From an uncultured Halomicronema sp. (GTDB taxonomy: Bacteria; Cyanobacteriota; Cyanobacteriia; Phormidesmidales; Phormidesmidaceae): a DNA stretch of 46,410 nt. Numbering within the stretch: position 1 is the first letter of the stretch; every line of letters begins with the position of its first letter. The position numbers and the translations under genes are program-made. Shown here one piece after another: positions 16,595 to 26,400 of the stretch. The stretch is taken from the NCBI GenBank assembly GCA_937899725.1, contig CALCCA010000051.1, positions 1 to 46,410 of the forward strand. Reading direction: 5' to 3'. The notes under the pieces are model-generated. The model saw nothing but the letters and a program-made list of their open reading frames with translations. It was not told where the DNA came from and did no database searches.

Positions 16595-16670
16595 GAATTC
16601 GGAGTTCGGAATGCGGAATTAGGAAGCCAAAACTCCGAATTCAAAACTCCGAACTCTGAACTCAAAACTC
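16593..16670. repeat. GGAATTCGGAGTTC-type simple repeat, copy A
   Basis: The spacer between the adaptor and permease genes is built of degenerate GGAATTCGGAGTTCGGAAT units and, after the middle, their complements (CCGAATTCAAAACTCCGAAC), so it can fold on itself. A related stretch follows the permease at 20022-20058. Confidence 0.6.
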
Positions 16671-16701
16671 TTTCTCCCCCACCCTCTACTCCCCGCTCCC
16701 C

Positions 16702-19700
16702 ATGCCCCCCTCCGCCCCCAGCATCACCACCGTTGCCATTCGCCGTCACATTGGCGTGCTGATGTTGGCGATCGCCGTCATCGTCATGGGACTGTTTTTT
16801 ATCACCCGGCTGCCGGTCGATTTGCTGCCGTCGATCACCTATCCCCGCATTGGGTTGCGTTTAGATGCGCCGGGCGTTTCCCCCGAGGTGGCGGTAGACG
16901 AAATCACCCGGCCCCTCGAACAGGGACTAGCCGCGACGGAGGGGGTGGTGCAGATCTATTCGCAAACGCGCGAGGGCCGCATCAGCGTTGATCTGTTTTT
17001 TGAACCGGGCGGCGATATCGACCAGGCGCTGAACGATGCCACCGCCACCCTCAACCGCACCCGCGACGAGCTGCCGGATAACGTCGGCGAGCCCCGGCTG
17101 TTTAAGTTTGACCCGTCTCAGCTGCCCGTGTATGAAATGGCGCTCACCTCGGAGTCTTTGCCCGATAGCGCCTTGAGAATTTTTGCCGATGAAGAGCTGG
17201 CGCGGGAACTCAACACTCTGCCCGGTGTGGCCAGCGTCGACGTGTCGGGCGGTCTGCAAGAAGAGGTGCAGGTCAATATCGACCCCAATCGCTTACAGGC
17301 ATTGGGATTGGGACTGGTCGACGTGCTGGCGGCACTGGAAGCGCGCAATCAAGATACCTCGGGGGGGCGCATTCGCGGTGACGAAGCCGAAACGCTAACG
17401 CGGGTGGTGGGGCGCTTTGGTAATGCCGATGAGATTCGCAACCTGCAGTTTGAAGTAGGCAATGCCGCGGCCCCGCAACAGGTCTACCTGCGCAACTTTG
17501 CCGAGGTCGTAGATGGCACCGAAGAGCAGCGCATTTACGTCTCGTTGAATCAGGCTCCGGCAGTCAAAGTAAGCGTGCAAAAGCAGCCTGACGCCAATAC
17601 CGTCGCGGTGGTGCAGGTCGTCACCGAGCGGTTAGCGGCCCTAGAGGCGGCGGGCCTCTTTCCGGATGATTTGGTGATGAACGTCACGCTGGATGAGTCG
17701 GTCTTCATTCAAAACTCTATTCGCAACGTCGCCGTGGCGGGGCTAACCGGCGCTTCATTGGCCGCGATCGCGGTGTTCTTTTTCCTCGGTTCGCTGCGGC
17801 AAACCCTGATTATTGTGCTGGCGATTCCCCTCGCAGCGCTGACGGCGATTATTCTCATCGGCGTATTTGGTCTATCACTCAATGTGTTTAGCCTGGGGGG
17901 ACTGGCCCTCGGCGTAGGCATCGTGGTGGATAACTCCATCGTCATGCTAGAAAACATTGCCCAGGGAGCCGAATCGCTGACTCGGCGGCAAGCCAGTCAG
18001 GGTCACGGCAACGGTAATGGCCACGGCCACGGGGGAACAGCGTCGTCATTGCCCGCGCAAATGATGACTCAGGCCGAGCAGAGCAGCCAGCAGTTAGAAT
18101 CGGCCCTGCTGGCGGCGACCACTACCAACCTGGTGGCGGTGCTGCCATTTTTGCTGATTGGCGGCTTGATTTCGCTAATTTTTAACGAGCTGATTTTGAC
18201 CATCAGCTTTGCCGTAGCGGCGTCCTTGCTAATCGCCCTCACCATTGTCCCCACTTTGGCGGCACGGCTACTGGCCCTGCCGGGATCGAGCGGCCTGCAA
18301 ACCGTGCCGATAATGCGGCAGTTTGATCAGCGCCTGAAGGGATTAACCCGGCAATATCAGAGACTTCTAGGCCAGGTGCTCAGACGGCGACTGTGGGCGA
18401 TCGCGATCGCTTTCCTCCTATTCGGCGGCAGCAGCTTGGGAATGGTTAGCCGCATTCCCCAAGAGATTTTGCCGCGCATTGATACCGGCCAGGCCAGTCT
18501 GCGAGCGCAGTTTCCCCCTGGTACGCCCCTGGCCGACAACCGCCGCGTCATGGCCGCCGTGGATACAGTGCTGCTGGCCCAGCCGGAGGCCGAATATGTG
18601 TTCACGACGTCGGGGGGCTTTTTGTTTGCCAGCATCACCAGCGCCAATGCCCTGCGCGGCACCAGCACCGTCACCCTCAAGCCCGGCACCTCAGTGGAAA
18701 GCTTTGTTGGTCGGGTCAACGGGGCGCTGCAAGCGCTCAATCTAGTGGATATTCGCCTGCGGGTGTCGCCAGAGTCGGTGCGCGGCTTGATTTTGAGCAA
18801 CTCGCCCGTGCGCGGGGCCGATGTCGATATTATTCTGCAAAGTGCCGACAGCGAGGTCCTCCAGCAGGCCGGGCAGCAGGTGCTCGCGGCGTTGGATGAG
18901 CAGGCCACCCAGGCCCGCTATAGCCCCGATGCCGACCCGCCCCAGCCCGAAACGCAGATTCGCCCCGACTGGTCACGGGCTGATGATTTAGGGCTCTCGG
19001 CACAGCTGATCGGCGAGACGGTGCAGACGCTGATTGATGGAGCCGTGCCGACGCAGCTGCAGCGGGGCGATCGCCTAATTGATGTGCGGGTGCAGCTGCC
19101 GGAGGCTGCGATCGAGACCCCGGCCCAGCTGCGTCAGCTGCCCCTCTACACGGCGGGCGGGCAGGCGGTGCGGCTGGGCGATATCGCAACGGTGGAAGCC
19201 GGTCGGGGCCCCGGTGAAATTCAGCGCATCAACCAGCGTCAGGTGTTTATCATCGCCGGTCGCCTCTCCGAAGGGGCGGTGCTAGGCGAGGCGCTGGAGG
19301 AGATGACGCAAATCTTGGCGGCGATCGATCTGCCCGAGGGCGTTGCTGTGCTGCCCAGCGCCAATGCCGAAGCCAATCGGGCAATTCAAGGGTCGCTCCT
19401 TACCCTGGGCGGCCTGGCTACGTTCTTGGTGTTTACCGTCATGGCGGTGCAGTACAACTCGCTGATCGATCCGCTGGTGATTATGCTGACGGTACCTTTA
19501 GCCTTAGCGGGCGGCATTTTGGGTCTGTTCATTACCCAAACGGCGATTGGGGCGACAGTGATTGTCGGGGGGGTGCTGCTGGTGGGCATTGTGGTGAATA
19601 ACGCCATCATTTTGGTGGAGCTGGCGAACCAGATTTATGCCGAAACCGGCTGCGATCGCACCACTGCCATGCTCAAAGCCGCCCCTCAGCGATTACGTCC

Positions 19701-19956
19701 AATTTTGATGACAACCGTAACCACGGTGCTGGGGTTACTGCCGCTAGCGCTGGGCATCGGCGATGGCTCCGAATTTTTGCAGCCCATGGGCATCGTCGTC
19801 TTCTCGGGCCTTTCTCTAGCAACGCTGCTGACGCTGTTTCTGATTCCCTGCTTTTACACGCTGCTGCATGGCACCCGTGACGATCGCGGCCTGCGGCTGC
19901 CAGAAAAGCGCGATCGCCCGCAGGTTCTCCAGCCCCCCTCGACTCCCCTGCCGTGA
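16702..19956 (+). CDS. RND efflux permease (AcrB family)
   Basis: A 1084-aa inner-membrane pump, proton-driven and trimeric in the family. Twelve membrane segments follow the AcrB pattern, the first at residues 12-33 (HIGVLMLAIAVIVMGLFFI), then the FDPSQLPVYEMALTS porter domain. In helix 4 the family proton relay reads GIVVDNSIVMLENI (about 407-420), with Asp-Asn instead of the Asp-Asp of AcrB. The loop after it contains a Gly/His/Asn-rich insert (GHGNGNGHGHGG, residues 433-444), unusual for the family and a possible metal-binding patch. The second half has PLALAGGILGLF and VVNNAIILVELAN. It follows the adaptor gene and probably forms one operon with it. The substrate cannot be told; no outer-membrane TolC is nearby. 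Confidence 0.94.
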   Translation: MPPSAPSITTVAIRRHIGVLMLAIAVIVMGLFFITRLPVDLLPSITYPRIGLRLDAPGVSPEVAVDEITRPLEQGLAATEGVVQIYSQTREGRISVDLFFEPGGDIDQALNDATATLNRTRDELPDNVGEPRLFKFDPSQLPVYEMALTSESLPDSALRIFADEELARELNTLPGVASVDVSGGLQEEVQVNIDPNRLQALGLGLVDVLAALEARNQDTSGGRIRGDEAETLTRVVGRFGNADEIRNLQFEVGNAAAPQQVYLRNFAEVVDGTEEQRIYVSLNQAPAVKVSVQKQPDANTVAVVQVVTERLAALEAAGLFPDDLVMNVTLDESVFIQNSIRNVAVAGLTGASLAAIAVFFFLGSLRQTLIIVLAIPLAALTAIILIGVFGLSLNVFSLGGLALGVGIVVDNSIVMLENIAQGAESLTRRQASQGHGNGNGHGHGGTASSLPAQMMTQAEQSSQQLESALLAATTTNLVAVLPFLLIGGLISLIFNELILTISFAVAASLLIALTIVPTLAARLLALPGSSGLQTVPIMRQFDQRLKGLTRQYQRLLGQVLRRRLWAIAIAFLLFGGSSLGMVSRIPQEILPRIDTGQASLRAQFPPGTPLADNRRVMAAVDTVLLAQPEAEYVFTTSGGFLFASITSANALRGTSTVTLKPGTSVESFVGRVNGALQALNLVDIRLRVSPESVRGLILSNSPVRGADVDIILQSADSEVLQQAGQQVLAALDEQATQARYSPDADPPQPETQIRPDWSRADDLGLSAQLIGETVQTLIDGAVPTQLQRGDRLIDVRVQLPEAAIETPAQLRQLPLYTAGGQAVRLGDIATVEAGRGPGEIQRINQRQVFIIAGRLSEGAVLGEALEEMTQILAAIDLPEGVAVLPSANAEANRAIQGSLLTLGGLATFLVFTVMAVQYNSLIDPLVIMLTVPLALAGGILGLFITQTAIGATVIVGGVLLVGIVVNNAIILVELANQIYAETGCDRTTAMLKAAPQRLRPILMTTVTTVLGLLPLALGIGDGSEFLQPMGIVVFSGLSLATLLTLFLIPCFYTLLHGTRDDRGLRLPEKRDRPQVLQPPSTPLP

Positions 19957-19989
19957 GCTATAGCAATCCGCAGTTTGGTCAAGTCATTC

Positions 19990-20012
19990 CAGATAGCTGT
20001 AATCGCTATCTG
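19990..20012. terminator. Hairpin after the RND permease, possible terminator
   Basis: CAGATAGC and GCTATCTG (8-bp perfect stem, 7-nt loop) lie 34 bases after the permease stop. There is no T tract, so termination here is only a possibility. Confidence 0.35.
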
Positions 20013-20021
20013 ACAAACCTT

Positions 20022-20058
20022 CCAATTCCGAATTCCGAACTCAGCACTCCGAATTCTG
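20022..20058. repeat. CCGAATTCCGAACTC-type simple repeat, copy B
   Basis: AATTCCGAATTCCGAACTC and ACTCCGAATTC units are the complement-type partner of the repeat at 16593-16670. The two copies bracket the RND permease gene. A further small palindrome CGGGCA-AGA-TGCCCG lies at 20248-20262. Otherwise the gap 19957-20369 holds nothing that I can name. Confidence 0.55.
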
Positions 20059-20369
20059 CTATACCAGTGGCAGAATTCGTGCCAGATTCCCGGTTTCTGC
20101 TGGTTAACTCAGCAGGTTTAAATCTCACCGAGGCACCGGGGATCTAACCCAGCCAATTTTTATGATTTGGAGGGTCGCCATCGCGTCATGGGTTATTGCG
20201 ACATCTAGTATTGCCGAATCGAAGTATGAATCCGGTTTTTGAAACTGCGGGCAAGATGCCCGATCTTCGCCATCGATGAGGCACTACCCCGTGTCATGCT
20301 TCTGATTAGCAATGCAATTCATCCCCAAAACCAGCAACGCCCGACATCTTTCGCGATCTAACTTGAGCT

Positions 20370-20472
20370 ATACCGCTTCTCTGAAACAAGGCTACAAATC
20401 TAACTCCCCTGCCCCTTGGCTCCTCGGCGTTTTCAAGATTGCATCAAGAGCTCGATTGTTGAGAACTGGTAT
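20370..20472. repeat. MITE-like element, copy 2 (103 bp)
   Basis: Bounded by ATACCGCTTCT (20370-20380) and AGAACTGGTAT (20462-20472). The left end shares TCTCTGAAAC..GGCTACA(A/G)ATCT with copy 1 at 4593, and the right end is identical over 11 bases. The middle differs and is 39 bases shorter. The right end touches the stop codon of mutS2, so the element is inserted exactly at the 3' end of that gene. Confidence 0.6.
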
Positions 20473-23084
20473 TACAGATAGGCCACGGTCACGCCGGTAC
20501 CGCCATCCGCTTGCTCTGCCGCTTCAAACTTTTTGATCTGGGGATGATGTTTGAGATATTCCTGGACGCCGCGCCGCAGCTTGCCCGTACCGTGGCCATG
20601 AATGATCCAAATTGGCCCATTGGCGCGGGCGATCGCATCGTCTAACCGGCCCTCGGCCTCCGCTACCCGCATCCCGCGCAGATCGAAGGTGTTTTTGGAC
20701 GTCCTGACGGCGGGAGCCAAGGGTGAAGGGGCAGATGGAGGCGGCACCGGCACCTTAGGCGGCGGCAAGGCGGCTTTTTCACCCTGCAGCGACTCAATAT
20801 CTTCTAAGCCCACCGTCATTTTCATCAGGCCAAAGCGCACCATAAGCTTGCCATCGGCATCCGCCTCACCCAACACTTCAGCAGTTTGACCCAAGCTAGG
20901 AATCCGCACGCGATCGCCCAGTTGCGGCTTAAACCCCGGCGGCGTCTTTGGCACGACGGGTTGCGGCTGATGTTTTTGGGTAATCTGGTTGACCGCCGCC
21001 GTCGCCTTCTGAGCATCTTGAGCCGTCGCGTCTCCCTTTTGCAAACGCCGAATCACTTGGGCAATTTCCTGCCGAGCCCCGGCCACTTCGGCTTGCACCG
21101 CTTGAGCTTGCTGCTGCTGCAATTCCCGCTCGCGGTCTCTGAGGAAGGTGGCCTTGCGCGACACTTCTCGGTGCAGCTTTTCGGTCTCGGCGAGCAGTCG
21201 CGCCGCCGCCTCGGCTTTTTGCTCTTGCTCGCGGCGCTGGGCTTCTAGCCCGGCAATGACCTGATTAACGTCCTGCTGGCTACTCAGGCCAATGTGATTT
21301 TGCGCCGCATCGACGATCGCCCCCGCCAGCCCCAATCGCCGGGCGATCGTCAGCGCGTTGGAACGGCCCGGAATGCCCCACAGCAAGCGATAGGTCGGCG
21401 ATAAGCTGACGTCATCAAACTCCACCGACGCATTTTCAAAGCGGTCGTCTTCATATTTCAGCGCTTTCAGCTCGCCATAGTGGGTCGTGGCCACGGTGAA
21501 CCGCACGTGATCGGCAAAATAGCGCAGCAGGGCAATCGCGATCGCGCTGCCTTCCGACGGGTCGGTGCCCGCGCCCACTTCATCCAACAGCACCAGCGCA
21601 TTCGCCAACGGTGGGCTAGCGGATGGCGTATCCTCCTCTGTCCCAGATACTGCTACCGAGGGTATCGCGACAGTCGGCTCCGGCAGCTCTGCGCCCAAAT
21701 CATCAGTCCCCTCTGCTGTTGTCCCGTCTGGACTGCCGTCTGTCTCTTCATCAGAGTGACGGGTCGCCAACGCGGGGGTGGGGCGTGGCGCCGCGATCGC
21801 GGCGGTTAGATTTTCTTGGTCAGACCATAAATGATCCGCAGTCTCTGGATGAATCGCCGTCAGAATGCGACCAATGCGCTTGATATGGCCAGAGAATGTA
21901 GACAGGCTCTGCTCAATCGACTGTTCGTCGCCAATATCAGCCAAAACTTGCTCAAACCAGGGAATTTCCACCGGTTCCCGAGCTGGAATGAATAACCCGG
22001 CGCGGGCCATCACTGCGGCCAATCCCAACGTTTTGAGGGTCACCGTCTTGCCACCCGTGTTGGGGCCAGTGATCGCCACCACCCGCGTGCGCGGATTTAC
22101 CAGCACATCAATGGGTACAACGGCGTTACCGGCTTCGTGCTGCTGCTGCCAAACCAAGAGGGGATGGCGGAGCTGGCGCAGCGTCGTTTGCTCAATCGGG
22201 GGGACAAAGCGCGGCGGATTAGCCCCCAGCCAATAACCATAGCGAGCCCGCGCAGTGGCGAGATCGAGCACCGTGACGATATGCAGCAGGTCTTCTAGAT
22301 CGACCGCGACCGCCGCTACTTTTGCCGTCAGCGCTCGACAAACCGCCTCTTCTTCGACCTGCTCTTGGCGCTGCAGCTGGCGCAGGCGATTGCCCATCGG
22401 CACAACGCTATTTGGTTCGATATAGAGGGTGGCCCCGCTGGTCGAAGCATCGTGCACAATGCCGCCGATCGCATCTTTTTGCGGCGCTTTGACCGGAATC
22501 ACAAAGCGATCGCCCCGCTGCGTAATCACCGCCTCTTGAATGGCATTACTTTGCTGCTGCAAAATGTGGTTGAGCTTTTGGTAAATCTCACTGCGCTGTG
22601 ACTTCAGCCGCTGGCGAATGTCCCCCAGTTTGGGGGTGGCGCGATCAGTGACCTTGCCGCGATCGTCGATGCAATAGTGAATGTCCTGTTCTAGCTCGGG
22701 ATAGGTGCGCAGCGTGGATACGAGTGTAGTCAAGACGGGCAGTTCGCCATCTTCAAAACTGTCAATCGTGCGGCGCAGTTGACGCGCGCCCGCGAGGGTC
22801 GTCGCAATATTGAGTAAGTCTTCACCCAGCAGCATGCCCTGCCGCTGCGCCCGGGCCAGTGCTTCCCCAATATCTTGGACGCCCGCAAATTTTAGGCCCG
22901 GAGGCGTCTGCTCGATCTGCGCGGCTTCTCGGGTCTCCGCCAGCAATCGTTCGCTCTCGGCTTGGGTGGCGGGCAACGGGAGCTGACGCGCGGCGATCGC
23001 CCCTAACTTTGTCGCCGCAAATGTGGATAAATGCTGACAAAGGCGAGACCATTCCAGCAGAGAAAGCGTTTCAGATTGAATCAA
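20472..23084 (-). CDS. mutS2: MutS2 endonuclease/ribosome-rescue ATPase
   Basis: An 870-aa protein of the MutS2 family. MutS2 lacks the mismatch-recognition domain; it acts on recombination intermediates, and in Bacillus also on collided ribosomes. The core domain occupies about 1-310. The ATPase has Walker A GPNTGGKT (340-347), DIGDEQSIEQSLSTFSGH (383-400) and Walker B LVLLDE (497-502). Between STFSGH and Walker B there is an 80-residue insert (about 412-494) rich in Ala, Pro, Thr, Asp and Glu, where the family usually has a few residues. A Gln/Glu/Ala coiled coil follows (about 615-700). The C-terminal Smr nuclease domain is DLRGMRVAEAEGRLD plus IIHGHGTGKLRRGV (about 790-870). It is a single gene. 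Confidence 0.93.
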   Translation of the reverse strand: MIQSETLSLLEWSRLCQHLSTFAATKLGAIAARQLPLPATQAESERLLAETREAAQIEQTPPGLKFAGVQDIGEALARAQRQGMLLGEDLLNIATTLAGARQLRRTIDSFEDGELPVLTTLVSTLRTYPELEQDIHYCIDDRGKVTDRATPKLGDIRQRLKSQRSEIYQKLNHILQQQSNAIQEAVITQRGDRFVIPVKAPQKDAIGGIVHDASTSGATLYIEPNSVVPMGNRLRQLQRQEQVEEEAVCRALTAKVAAVAVDLEDLLHIVTVLDLATARARYGYWLGANPPRFVPPIEQTTLRQLRHPLLVWQQQHEAGNAVVPIDVLVNPRTRVVAITGPNTGGKTVTLKTLGLAAVMARAGLFIPAREPVEIPWFEQVLADIGDEQSIEQSLSTFSGHIKRIGRILTAIHPETADHLWSDQENLTAAIAAPRPTPALATRHSDEETDGSPDGTTAEGTDDLGAELPEPTVAIPSVAVSGTEEDTPSASPPLANALVLLDEVGAGTDPSEGSAIAIALLRYFADHVRFTVATTHYGELKALKYEDDRFENASVEFDDVSLSPTYRLLWGIPGRSNALTIARRLGLAGAIVDAAQNHIGLSSQQDVNQVIAGLEAQRREQEQKAEAAARLLAETEKLHREVSRKATFLRDRERELQQQQAQAVQAEVAGARQEIAQVIRRLQKGDATAQDAQKATAAVNQITQKHQPQPVVPKTPPGFKPQLGDRVRIPSLGQTAEVLGEADADGKLMVRFGLMKMTVGLEDIESLQGEKAALPPPKVPVPPPSAPSPLAPAVRTSKNTFDLRGMRVAEAEGRLDDAIARANGPIWIIHGHGTGKLRRGVQEYLKHHPQIKKFEAAEQADGGTGVTVAYL

Positions 23085-23439
23085 GGCTGGCCAAAATCAA
23101 GTAGAAGAACAGCGACCCGAACCCGGATCACTCCTGCGATCAGTATAGAATCTCTGACCAGCGACCGGGAATATACAGAAACTTAATCGGCCCTTCACCG
23201 AAGATTCCCTGATGGTTGGGGATAAATAATGAAGAGGGACAGTACCTTCACTGAATAATTCCCCATCCCTTGGCGCCCCGCTGGCCCCAACGGGTCAAGC
23301 TGAAGGCCGCGAGAAATCCGTTGCGTCCCCCCCAAAGACCCGTTCCCGACCACTCGCCAGCCGGGCTTGCTCCCTGAAGGCAATGATTTGTATCTAGCTT
23401 TAATTCGGTTTTGGTTTTTCACGCGATCGCAGTCTCAGG

Positions 23440-26400
23440 ATGTTTCCCAAGCCCCCCGACCGCTCACTCTTTACTCGCGCCCAAAAGCTCCCCCTCCGGC
23501 TGGTGCTGGTGGTTTCGTTCGTGCTGCAGATTGCGGCGGCGGTCGGCCTGACCACGGCGCTGTCGTGGCGCAACGGGCAAAAGGCCATTGATGATCTGGC
23601 CGTCCAGCTCAGCGAAAAAAGCATCGATGGCATTCGCGAACATCTGCAAACCTATCTATTGCAGCCCAACTTGCTGCAGCGCGATAGTCGCAGCAACCTG
23701 TTTTATGGCGATGTGCCCCTGGACGATCGCCAAATGATTGCCCGGCATTTTTGGCATCAGATTCGGGCTTCTGACGGGGTCAGCAGCATTTATTTAGGCT
23801 ATCCAGACGGCAGCTTTTTAGGCATTCAAGAACGCAATAACGGCCAAACCGTGCTGTGGGAAGTGACCGCCGAGACGGCCCCGAAGCGATTCACCTATCG
23901 GCTCAGTGACGCGGGCGAACGCCGGGAAGCCCTGGCTTCACAAAACTACGACCCGCGCGTGCGGCCTTGGTATCAGGCCGTGGTGGAAAATCGCCATGCA
24001 AGCTGGAGTCCGATTTACGAATTTGCCTCCCGCGATTATCCGGCGCTGGGTATCACGCTGGCCGCGCCGGTCTACGGCACCCATGGCAAGCTGCAAGGGG
24101 TGCTTGCCCTTGATCTGACGCTAGAGCAGATCAGCGGCTATCTGCGCACACTCAACCTCAGCGCCAATGGTGAGGCCTTTATTATTGAGCGCACGGGCGC
24201 GATTGTGGCGACGTCGTCGGCCGAACCCCCATTTATCACCCTCGATAACGGTGAGCAAACTCGCCTACAGGCGATCGCCAGTCAAGAGCCAATCATTCAA
24301 GAAACCACACAGCACCTATTTCAGCGGTTTGGCAGCCTCAAGCAGGTCAATGCGGCTGAACAATTCACCTATGACCTCAACGGCGAAGCCCAGCTTGTGC
24401 ACCTGGTGCCCTTCCGCGATGGTCGGGGGCTCGACTGGCTGATCGTGACGGCGATTCCTGAATCTGACTTTAAGGGACAAATCGCGGCAAACACCCGCAA
24501 TACCCTGATCTTGTGCTTCATTTCGCTGATCGTGGCCAGCCTCATTGCCGGGGTAACCGCTCGCTGGGTCGCCCAACCGATTCATCGTTTGAGTGCAGCC
24601 GCGCAAAAACTCGCTGTGGGCACCTGGGATTATCCTCTGCCCGACGGTCGATTCGAAGAGCTCTCGGAGCTATCCCAGGCCTTTGAGAGCATGGCCAAAC
24701 AGCTGCAGCAATCTTTTGCCAAACTCGAAGAGCGCAACGAAGAACTGCAGCGCATTGATCGCCTTAAAGACGAGTTTCTCGCCAAGACCTCCCACGAACT
24801 CAGAACGCCACTCAACGGGATTATTGGGCTCGCCGAATCGCTGATTGATGGGGCCAGCGGGCCGCAGACCTGGCAGACCAAAGGCAACCTCACCATGATT
24901 GTGGCCAGCGGTCGGCGGTTGGCCTCCTTAGTCGATGACATTCTCGATTTTTCACAGCTGCAGCATGAGCACGTCGAAATTTTGCCGCGTCCCGTCGGGA
25001 CGCGTGAAGCGGCTGATGTCGTGCTGACATTGACCCGCCCCCTGGCCAAACATAAAGACGTGCAGCTCGTCAACGCAGTTTCGCCCCAGCTGCCTCCGGT
25101 GTTTGCGGATGAAAATCGGCTGCAGCAGATTTTGCATAATCTGGTGGGCAACGCCGTGAAATTCACCGATCACGGCATGGTGGGCATCTCAGCCCAAATC
25201 ATTTCGCAATCTGACGTCTGCTCGATGTTGCAGCAGTCGCCGTTGCCCACGAGCTGCTGCCACAGCGCGATCGCCACGATACCAGGGGCGGCGGCGACTG
25301 CCGTCCACGGGGCGACTGCGACCGCCGGTGCCGCGATCGCGACGACGGTCGTTCAGCCTGACTCTGCCCCCCCCGAGTTGCCGCGCTCAGAGTCGGCATC
25401 GCATTATTTGGCGATCACGGTTTCTGATACCGGCATTGGCATTCCCGAAGAGAAGCTCGAACAAATTTTTGAGCCGTTTGAACAAGCCGACGGCTCAACG
25501 GCTCGCATCTATGGCGGCATGGGCATCGGGCTCGCCGTTTCTCGGAAGCTGGTCGAACTGCAGGGCGGCACACTTCAGGTGCTCTCGAACATGGGCGTAG
25601 GATCACAATTCACCTTCACCTTGCCGATCTCAACGCCCGCGCCCCTGCCCCCCGGTGATCGCGACGCTAGCCCTGCAGCGCTAGCCGGCTCGCTGTCGCC
25701 CACCCCCCTCGACTGGCAGTGGCCGGTGCAAACGGTGTTGCCCCAGGCCATCGCCCCCCGCCCGCTCCGCGACGCTGATCGGCCCGAAGACGCCGACGTC
25801 ACCGCTTTGGCCCGACGACAGCATCAGATTTTAGTGGTCGACGATGAACCGATCAATCGGCAGGTGATCATGAACCACCTCGCCGTCAAAAACTATCAGG
25901 TAGTGGAAGCAGCGGATGGCCTAGAGGCCCTCGCTCTGTTAGATGCCGGGATGCAACCCGACGTCATTTTGCTGGATGTGATGATGCCACGCATGACCGG
26001 CTTCGAAGTGTGTCGCAAGTTGAGGGAGAGGCATCCGGCCCATAAATTGCCCATTGTGATGCTGACGGCTAAAAACCAGGTGGGGGATCTGGTCGAAGGG
26101 CTCTCCGCCGGGGCGAATGATTATTTGACGAAACCCATTTCTAAAAGCGAACTGCTAGCCCGCCTCAAAACACATCTGTATCTGTCGAAAATCAACCAGG
26201 CCTATGGTCGTTTCGTGCCGCGTCAGTTTCTGCACTTTCTCAACCGCGAAAGCATTGTTGATGTTGACCTCGGCGACCAGGCGCAACAGCATATGTCGGT
26301 GCTGTTTGCCGATATTCGCGACTTCACAACGCTGTCAGAGCAGATGACGCCCAAGGACAATTTTAAATTTCTCAATGCGTTTCTGTCGCGCATGGAACCC

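Noticed and set aside
19953-20147. 64-codon frame after the RND permease
   Set aside because: It is translated repeat sequence (AATTCCGAA units) and has no ribosome site.
20101-20160. Stretch resembling a tRNA T-arm (GTTTAAATCTCACC)
   Set aside because: No matching acceptor stem, D-arm or anticodon arm could be found around it.
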